A stretch of DNA of 5,140 bases from Bacillota bacterium (GTDB lineage Bacteria > Bacillota > Clostridia > Lachnospirales > Anaerotignaceae), in assembly GCA_017547125.1 (NCBI GenBank), contig JAFYQL010000165.1:1-5140 (forward strand). The letters are read 5' to 3'. Of this stretch, positions 1 through 3,310 are shown piece by piece. The notes below the pieces were generated by a model, which was not told where the DNA came from, did not search any database, and saw only the letters and a list, made by a program, of their open reading frames with translations. Within the stretch, counting starts at the first letter, position 1, and every line of letters starts with the position of its first letter. The position numbers and the translations under genes are program-made.

Positions 1-10
1 AGACCAAGTC

Positions 11-37
11 TCGCTTCAGCCTCTCGGCTGTCAGCGA
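11..37 (-). other. Leader stem-loop with GNRA tetraloop downstream of promoter P2
   Basis: On the minus strand this reads as a two-part stem: outer TCGCT/AGCGA and inner CAGCC/GGCTG, with a small asymmetric internal loop and a GAGA loop that fits the GNRA tetraloop rule. It begins at about the predicted +1 of promoter P2 (near position 36). A structured leader directly after tandem strong promoters is usual for stable-RNA operons. The pairing is seen in the sequence; the role is inferred. Confidence 0.5.
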
Positions 38-42
38 AATCT

Positions 43-71
43 ATCTTATCACTTTTGAGTTCCCGTGTCAA
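43..71 (-). promoter_or_regulatory. Promoter P2 of tandem pair, probable stable-RNA operon
   Basis: On the minus strand a perfect -35 box TTGACA (66-71) is followed by a 17-nt spacer and a -10 box TAAGAT (43-48). The predicted start is near position 36. The region upstream of the -35 (72-110) consists of phased A/T tracts resembling an UP element. Transcription would run off the left edge of the window with no coding start before it, which fits a leader of rRNA or tRNA genes. Another strongly expressed RNA such as tmRNA is possible, because secG often lies near rnr, smpB and ssrA in Firmicutes. The promoter match is direct; the target is inferred. Confidence 0.68.
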
Positions 72-164
72 GAACTTTTTTAAGATTTTTTTAAGTTTTT
101 TCAACTTATTTTTTTCAATCTTTTTTCTTAAGTTCTTACCCGCTATCTCGCAGCGACTTTTTCT

Positions 165-192
165 ATTATACACACTTAATTTTAAATGTCAA
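165..192 (-). promoter_or_regulatory. Promoter P1 of tandem pair, probable stable-RNA operon
   Basis: On the minus strand both boxes are perfect consensus: TTGACA (187-192) and TATAAT (165-170), with a 16-nt spacer. Upstream (193-230) are runs of A and T resembling an UP element. The predicted start is near 158, so transcripts would read through P2 about 120 bp further on. Two successive consensus promoters facing the same way are typical of rRNA operons. It lies beyond the secG terminator, so it is separate from the secG transcription unit. Confidence 0.7.
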
Positions 193-248
193 CACTTTTT
201 TAAAAACTTTTTTAAAAAATTTTAATTCTTTTTCAGCCGTGTATTTAC

Positions 249-276
249 ACAAAAAAAGCAGGCTAAATGCCTGCTT
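249..276 (-). terminator. Rho-independent terminator of secG
   Basis: Reading on the minus strand, stem AAGCAGGC (269-276) pairs with GCCTGCTT (256-263) around a 5-nt loop and is followed by a run of seven T residues (250-256 region). It starts 8 nt after the secG stop codon. The plus-strand side is also T-rich, so it could work in both directions. Confidence 0.9.
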
Positions 277-283
277 ATTTTTA

Positions 284-529
284 TTAACCAAGGTAGTTTA
301 CTAAAATACCAAGTACAATGAATGCTACACCGAGAAGCTTTGTGTATTTAGCAAGTGAGCCTTCGATTGAGTTGCCTTTGTTTTTGCTCCAATATGAATC
401 GTTTGAAGTAGAAGCGCCACCCATAACACCAAGGCCTGCGTTTCTGTTACTCTGAAGAATAACTGCTACTATAATTAAAATACCAACAATTGCCATTACA
501 ACTGATAAAATCATACCGATTGTGCTCAT
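284..529 (-). CDS. secG: Preprotein translocase subunit SecG
   Basis: SecG is the small accessory subunit of the SecYEG channel in the cytoplasmic membrane and helps SecA-driven export of unfolded proteins. The 81-residue product matches family length. Helix 1 spans about residues 4-25 and is followed directly by the hallmark LQSNRNAGLG segment (25-34) and a glycine-rich GVMGGAS stretch. A polar loop (41-62) leads to helix 2 (about 63-80), which ends at the C-terminus. The ATG is supported by AGGAGG at 539-544, 9 nt upstream. The gene has its own promoter and terminator and appears monocistronic. The rnr and smpB genes that often follow secG in Firmicutes are absent here, since the next downstream elements are promoters. 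The familiar SecG topology and motif make the assignment secure. Confidence 0.95.
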   Translation of the reverse strand: MSTIGMILSVVMAIVGILIIVAVILQSNRNAGLGVMGGASTSNDSYWSKNKGNSIEGSLAKYTKLLGVAFIVLGILVNYLG

Positions 530-538
530 TTATATTTA

Positions 539-544
539 CCTCCT
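539..544 (-). promoter_or_regulatory. Ribosome binding site of secG
   Basis: Perfect AGGAGG on the minus strand, 9 nt before the ATG. It fixes the secG start. Confidence 0.9.
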
Positions 545-567
545 AAAAATCATTAAACCATTAATGA

Positions 568-596
568 AGTATATCACAGCTTTATAAAGCCCGCAA
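568..596 (-). promoter_or_regulatory. secG promoter (extended -10)
   Basis: On the minus strand the -10 TATACT (568-573) is preceded by TGA (574-576), giving an extended -10 motif. The -35 TTGCGG (591-596) matches consensus only in TTG, with a 17-nt spacer. The predicted start near 561 leaves a short leader of about 30 nt carrying the secG RBS. This separates secG from the small ORF upstream. Confidence 0.65.
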
Positions 597-640
597 GTCT
601 TTTATATCATTTTTAATCACTAATAATTTCAAAATCTGCT

Positions 641-668
641 TTCAAAAAAACAAAACACTATATATAGT
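641..668 (-). terminator. Weak possible terminator after the 29-codon ORF
   Basis: A 12-bp perfect palindrome, ACTATATATAGT (657-668), lies 25 nt beyond the stop codon of the small minus-strand ORF. On that strand it is followed by a T-rich tract (641-656). The stem is entirely A/T apart from two C-G pairs, so its strength is doubtful. Confidence 0.3.
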
Positions 669-693
669 AGAAACTCATACTTTTCATGCTTAT

Positions 694-783
694 TTATCTT
701 GTCATAAACACATATAATGCCGCCATAACACCGCATAAAACAACCATTCCAAAGGCTTCTTTCAAAGGATTTTTATTGTTCAT
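694..783 (-). CDS. Putative 29-residue single-span membrane microprotein
   Basis: I do not recognise this family. The ORF runs from ATG (781-783) to TAA (694-696). The first residues are MNNKNPLKEAFG, with two lysines, followed by a hydrophobic stretch (about residues 11-27, rich in V, L, M, A, F, with one Cys at 17) and a terminal Thr-Arg. That is the shape of a single transmembrane helix. Support for translation comes from GGGAGG (791-796) 7 nt before the ATG and from an extended -10 promoter (812-820) giving a leader of about 22 nt. It is divergent from the Cys-rich membrane protein gene at 904, with 120 bp between the starts. It is too short for most gene callers. A chance ORF remains possible, but promoter, RBS and a helix-like peptide in line make a real gene more likely than not. 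Confidence 0.6.
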   Translation of the reverse strand: MNNKNPLKEAFGMVVLCGVMAALYVFMTR

Positions 784-811
784 AGCCATACCTCCCATGC
801 ATTCTACCTAT

Positions 812-820
812 ATTATATCA
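812..820 (-). promoter_or_regulatory. Extended -10 promoter of the 29-codon ORF
   Basis: On the minus strand TGATATAAT (812-820) is a perfect TGn plus TATAAT extended -10. The best -35 candidate at 16-nt spacing, TGCAAA (837-842 region), is poor, which extended -10 promoters tolerate. The predicted start is near 805. Confidence 0.55.
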
Positions 821-833
821 GCATTTTTATTTC

Positions 834-873
834 TTTGCATTCAAAAAGACTTTCTTTTTTGTCTGAATGCGAA
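834..873. promoter_or_regulatory. Inverted repeat in the divergent intergenic region, possible operator
   Basis: GCATTC (837-842) is mirrored by GAATGC (865-870). An inner GAC (848-850) is mirrored by GTC (861-863), and outer TT/AA pairs extend the arms by two after one mismatch. It sits upstream of the -10 of the minus-strand ORF and 31 nt before the plus-strand gene's start, where a shared regulator could act on both. The arms do not match any operator I can name with confidence. The repeat is seen; the regulatory role is inferred. Confidence 0.35.
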
Positions 874-888
874 TAAAATATAAGTACT

Positions 889-895
889 AAGGAGG
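889..895 (+). promoter_or_regulatory. Ribosome binding site of the Cys-rich protein gene
   Basis: AAGGAGG lies 8 nt before the ATG at 904, a near-ideal Shine-Dalgarno that supports translation of this small ORF. No convincing -35/-10 pair is visible upstream; TAAAAT at 874-879 is a possible -10. Confidence 0.85.
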
Positions 896-903
896 TTGTT
901 AAA

Positions 904-1083
904 ATGTCAATCTGGGATATACTTTTAATCGCACTTGTTGCCGTTATCGTTCTTTCAAGTGCAAAGAAAATGAAAAAGAACGCAAACGAATTAAAGAACT
1001 CAACTTGCGGCGGCGGATGCAGCGGATGCAGTGTTGCAAACTGTCCAAGCAAGCAGCTTAATATTGAAGAAGAAGACCAGTAA
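904..1083 (+). CDS. FeoB-associated Cys-rich membrane protein-like small protein
   Basis: The 59-residue product has one N-terminal membrane helix (about residues 3-19, starting IWDILLIALV), then a basic stretch KKMKKN (21-26) that would keep the tail in the cytoplasm. The cysteine cluster that follows, Cys35, Cys39, Cys42 and Cys47, has spacing CX3CX2CX4C within CGGGCSGC and is followed by an acidic end (EEED). This layout matches the FeoB-associated Cys-rich membrane protein family (PF12669), small proteins often encoded beside the ferrous iron transporter FeoB and thought to bind metal. No feoA or feoB is in this window, so here it is an orphan and the iron link rests on family resemblance only. 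Alternative: an unrelated Cys-rich metal or redox microprotein. The strong RBS and following terminator support a monocistronic gene. Confidence 0.8.
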   Translation: MSIWDILLIALVAVIVLSSAKKMKKNANELKNSTCGGGCSGCSVANCPSKQLNIEEEDQ

Positions 1084-1087
1084 AATT

Positions 1088-1115
1088 TGCCGTACTTTAT
1101 GTACGGTATTTTTTT
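1088..1115 (+). terminator. Rho-independent terminator of the Cys-rich protein gene
   Basis: Stem CCGTAC (1090-1095) pairs with GTACGG (1101-1106) around loop TTTAT, extendable by a G-T and a T-A pair, and is followed by seven T residues (1109-1115). It starts a few bases after the TAA stop. Confidence 0.88.
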
Positions 1116-1251
1116 GTCTTTTTTGTTGCCTTTTAAGCATAAAATGCATTGTTTTGTTAGCCTTTTGAGTGCGCACAAATGTATTTTCAACATCTCACTT
1201 TTGAACGTGTTTCTTCCTTTATAATATAGCCCGAAAATAAGTGCTTTTTTC
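1116..1251. other. AT-rich spacer with no gene seen
   Basis: No ORF here has an RBS and a protein-like sequence. The stretch contains an imperfect direct repeat (1121-1137 and 1152-1169), the 8-bp palindrome GTGCGCAC (1169-1176), and an isolated TATAAT (1220-1225) lacking a properly spaced -35. Confidence 0.6.
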
Positions 1252-1266
1252 TTGTAAAGAAAAGCA
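1242..1266. repeat. Inverted repeat overlapping the gyrB -35 region
   Basis: The left arm TGCTTTTTTCTT (1242-1253) pairs with AAGAAAAGCA (1257-1266), with two bulged T residues and a 3-nt centre. It covers the -35 box at 1252-1257. It is not followed by a T tract on the plus strand, so it is not a terminator in that direction. Confidence 0.45.
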
Positions 1267-1280
1267 AAAAATGGTATACT
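1252..1280 (+). promoter_or_regulatory. gyrBA promoter (extended -10)
   Basis: The -35 TTGTAA (1252-1257, 4 of 6 matches) and the -10 TATACT (1275-1280) are separated by 17 nt. The -10 is preceded by TGG, giving an extended -10. An overlapping TATAAT (1280-1285) has no good -35. The predicted start is near 1287, leaving an untranslated leader of about 83 nt. Gyrase genes in many bacteria are induced when DNA relaxes; whether this promoter behaves so cannot be read from the sequence. Confidence 0.7.
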
Positions 1281-1285
1281 ATAAT

Positions 1286-1310
1286 CAGGTAAAAATTTGC
1301 CTGTTTTTTT
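1286..1310 (+). terminator. Terminator-like stem-loop at the 5' end of the gyrB leader
   Basis: CAGGTAA (1286-1292) pairs with TTGCCTG (1297-1303), including one T-G pair and a loop of about 4 nt. Seven T residues follow (1304-1310). This has the form of a rho-independent terminator but lies between the predicted gyrB start and the gene, with the stem beginning at about +1. It could end a fraction of transcripts early, or act as a 5' stem-loop that stabilises the mRNA, or stop read-through from upstream. The structure is seen; its role is uncertain. Confidence 0.5.
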
Positions 1311-1351
1311 ATTGTGCAAATAAAAAGATTCAGCATTTGTCTTTATTTTTT

Positions 1352-1357
1352 AAGGAG
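1352..1357 (+). promoter_or_regulatory. Ribosome binding site of gyrB
   Basis: AAGGAG lies 12 nt before the ATG at 1370, slightly longer than the usual spacing. It still supports this start, which also gives the expected GyrB N-terminus. Confidence 0.75.
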
Positions 1358-1369
1358 AGAGATACTTAA

Positions 1370-3274
1370 ATGGCTAACGAATATAATGAAAATCAAATAC
1401 AAGTTCTTGAAGGTCTTGAAGCCGTTAGAAGAAGACCGGGTATGTACATCGGTTCAACCAGCGCACGAGGTCTGCATCATCTTGTTTATGAAATAGTAGA
1501 TAACTCAGTTGACGAAGCCCTTGCAGGCTACTGCAGCGAAATTACAGTTACTATTCACCCTGACAACACAATTTCCGTTAAAGACAACGGACGAGGCATT
1601 CCAACAGGTATACACCCTCAGAAGGGCATTCCTGCCGTAGAAATGGTATTCACTATTCTTCACGCCGGCGGTAAGTTTGGCGGCGGCGGATACAAGGTGT
1701 CAGGCGGTCTCCACGGTGTAGGTGCATCAGTAGTTAATGCCCTCAGCGAATGGCTTGAAGTTGAAATCAGACGCGACGGCAAAATTCACAAACAGAGATA
1801 TGAACGCGGCGATTCAAAAATGCCTCTCACAGTTATAGGTGAAACTGATGAACACGGCACATACGTACACTTCAAACCTGATGCAGAAATTTTTGAAGAA
1901 ACAATTTTCGACTTTGATATACTCAAAACTCGTTTAAGAGAAACTGCCTTCCTTACAAAAGGACTTAAAATCAACCTTGTTGACTTAAGAGGCGAAGAAG
2001 AAAACAAAAAGACTTTCCACTACGAAGGCGGTATCAAAGAATTTGTTCAGTTCCTCAATAAATCAAGAACTGCAATCTATGACAACATCTTCTATGCAGA
2101 AGGCGAAAAAGACAGCGTATACGTTGAAGTTGCTTTCCAGCACAACGATGGCTACAGCGAAAACATTCATACCTTCGTAAACAACATCAACACAACAGAT
2201 GGCGGTTACCATCTTGAAGGCTTTAAAACAGCCCTTACAAAAACAATTAACGACTATGCAAAGAAACAGGGCCTTCTTAAAGATGCCGACAAGAACCTTT
2301 CAGGTGATGACGTGCGTGAAGGCATTACAGCCGTTGTAAGCGTTAAAATAGGCGAGCCTCAGTTCGAAGGTCAGACTAAAACAAAACTTGGCAACAGCGA
2401 AGCAAAAGGCGCAGTAATCTCTGTCTTCTCAGAAAGACTTGTTTACTTCCTTGAAGAAAACCCTGCCGTTGCAAAATCTATCGTAGATAAAGCACTTGTT
2501 GCAAGCCGTGCAAGAGACGCAGCTAAAAAGGCTCGTGAACTTGTAAGAAGAAAAACAGGTCTTGAAAGCACACGTCTTCCTGGCAAGCTTACAGACTGTA
2601 GTGACAAGGATCCAAGAAACTGCGAAATCTACATCGTAGAAGGGGACTCTGCCGGTGGTTCTGCCAAAAAGGCAAGAGATCCTAAAACACAGGCAGTTCT
2701 TCCATTAAGAGGTAAAATCCTCAACGTAGAAAAAGCACGTCTTGACAGAATTCTTTCAAGCGACGAAATCAAGAATATGATTACTGCCTTTGGTACAGGC
2801 GTAAGCGAAGACTTTGATATTGAAAAACTCAGATACCACAAAATTGTTATCATGACCGATGCCGACGTTGACGGCGCCCATATCAGAACTCTTCTTCTCA
2901 CATTCTTCTATCGTTATATGCCAGCCCTCATTACAGAAGGCAAAGTGTATATTGCTCAGCCACCTCTTTACAGAGTTGAAAAGAACAAGCAGCACTACTA
3001 CGTATATAACGACGAACAACTTGAAGCTCTCTACAGCGAAATTGGCAGAACAGGTATAAAAGAAGTTCAGCGTTACAAAGGTCTTGGTGAAATGGACTTT
3101 GACCAGCTCAGAGACACAACTATGGATATCAACCACAGAATTCTTAAAAAAGTTGAACTTGTAGATGCCATCGAAGCAGACGAAATCTTCAGCATGCTTA
3201 TGGGCGACAAAGTAGAGCCTAGACGTGACTTCATCACAGAAAATGCACAGTATGTTGAAAATCTCGATTTCTGA
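1370..3274 (+). CDS. gyrB: DNA gyrase subunit B (ATPase subunit)
   Basis: GyrB hydrolyses ATP to drive negative supercoiling by the cytoplasmic GyrA2GyrB2 complex. The 634 residues match Gram-positive GyrB, without the large C-terminal insert of proteobacterial forms. The GHKL ATPase domain shows catalytic Glu42 and Asn45 in EIVDNSVDEA, Asp72 in KDNGRGIP, glycine motifs at 100-107, and GLHGVG at 113-118. The transducer domain carries the QTK loop (335-337) with the catalytic lysine. The TOPRIM domain has EGDSAGG (424-430) and the metal-binding acidic cluster TDADVDG (Asp497, Asp499, Asp501). The tail has QRYKGLGEM (567-575), which contacts GyrA. In the resistance-linked stretch Asp426 is kept and the position of E. 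coli Lys447 is Arg, as in many Gram-positives. The gene ends with tandem in-frame stops TGA TAA, 36 nt before gyrA. recF, a frequent upstream neighbour, is absent. The sequence appears intact. Confidence 0.99.
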   Translation: MANEYNENQIQVLEGLEAVRRRPGMYIGSTSARGLHHLVYEIVDNSVDEALAGYCSEITVTIHPDNTISVKDNGRGIPTGIHPQKGIPAVEMVFTILHAGGKFGGGGYKVSGGLHGVGASVVNALSEWLEVEIRRDGKIHKQRYERGDSKMPLTVIGETDEHGTYVHFKPDAEIFEETIFDFDILKTRLRETAFLTKGLKINLVDLRGEEENKKTFHYEGGIKEFVQFLNKSRTAIYDNIFYAEGEKDSVYVEVAFQHNDGYSENIHTFVNNINTTDGGYHLEGFKTALTKTINDYAKKQGLLKDADKNLSGDDVREGITAVVSVKIGEPQFEGQTKTKLGNSEAKGAVISVFSERLVYFLEENPAVAKSIVDKALVASRARDAAKKARELVRRKTGLESTRLPGKLTDCSDKDPRNCEIYIVEGDSAGGSAKKARDPKTQAVLPLRGKILNVEKARLDRILSSDEIKNMITAFGTGVSEDFDIEKLRYHKIVIMTDADVDGAHIRTLLLTFFYRYMPALITEGKVYIAQPPLYRVEKNKQHYYVYNDEQLEALYSEIGRTGIKEVQRYKGLGEMDFDQLRDTTMDINHRILKKVELVDAIEADEIFSMLMGDKVEPRRDFITENAQYVENLDF

Positions 3275-3294
3275 TAAATGGTCATAAGTTTTAC

Positions 3295-3302
3295 GGAAGG
3301 AA
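3295..3302 (+). promoter_or_regulatory. Ribosome binding site of gyrA
   Basis: GGAAGGAA with core AAGGA (3297-3301) lies 9 nt before ATG 3311 in the 36-nt gyrB-gyrA gap. No promoter or terminator is seen in the gap, so gyrA is probably co-transcribed with gyrB. Confidence 0.8.
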
Positions 3303-3310
3303 CATAAATA

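Larger units (their letters stand above)
32..235. repeat. Imperfect tandem duplication of a promoter module (two units about 120 bp apart)
   Basis: Two units share the same order of elements: CAGCGA (32-37 and 151-156), a -10 box, a -35 box within GTCAA, then CTTTTTTAA-type A/T tracts. The offset between matching elements is about 119 to 122 bp. The similarity is strongest around CAGCGA and the -35 and weak in the spacers, so this is either an old duplication or selection for repeated promoter modules. No gene lies in this stretch. Confidence 0.55.

Noticed and set aside
686..883. 65-codon open frame on the plus strand
   Set aside because: It has no RBS, overlaps the minus-strand small ORF and its promoter, and gives an unconvincing product.
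1220..1225. Perfect TATAAT as a second upstream gyrB or sRNA promoter
   Set aside because: The only -35-like hexamers are TTGAAC at a 13-nt spacing and poor matches at 15-18 nt, so it is probably an AT-rich coincidence.
813..1319. 168-codon open frame on the minus strand
   Set aside because: It lies antisense to the Cys-rich gene and its terminator, has no RBS, and gives a low-complexity K/F-rich product. It is a shadow frame.
1295..1321. Possible antiterminator pairing ATTTGC (1295-1300) with GCAAAT (1316-1321) in the gyrB leader
   Set aside because: The downstream arm would be transcribed only after polymerase has passed the T tract at 1304-1310, so it could not prevent termination in the way an attenuator switch requires.
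1312..1321. DnaA-box-like site (minus strand ATTTGCACA)
   Set aside because: It mismatches the consensus at the first base, and no cluster of boxes is present to support an origin.
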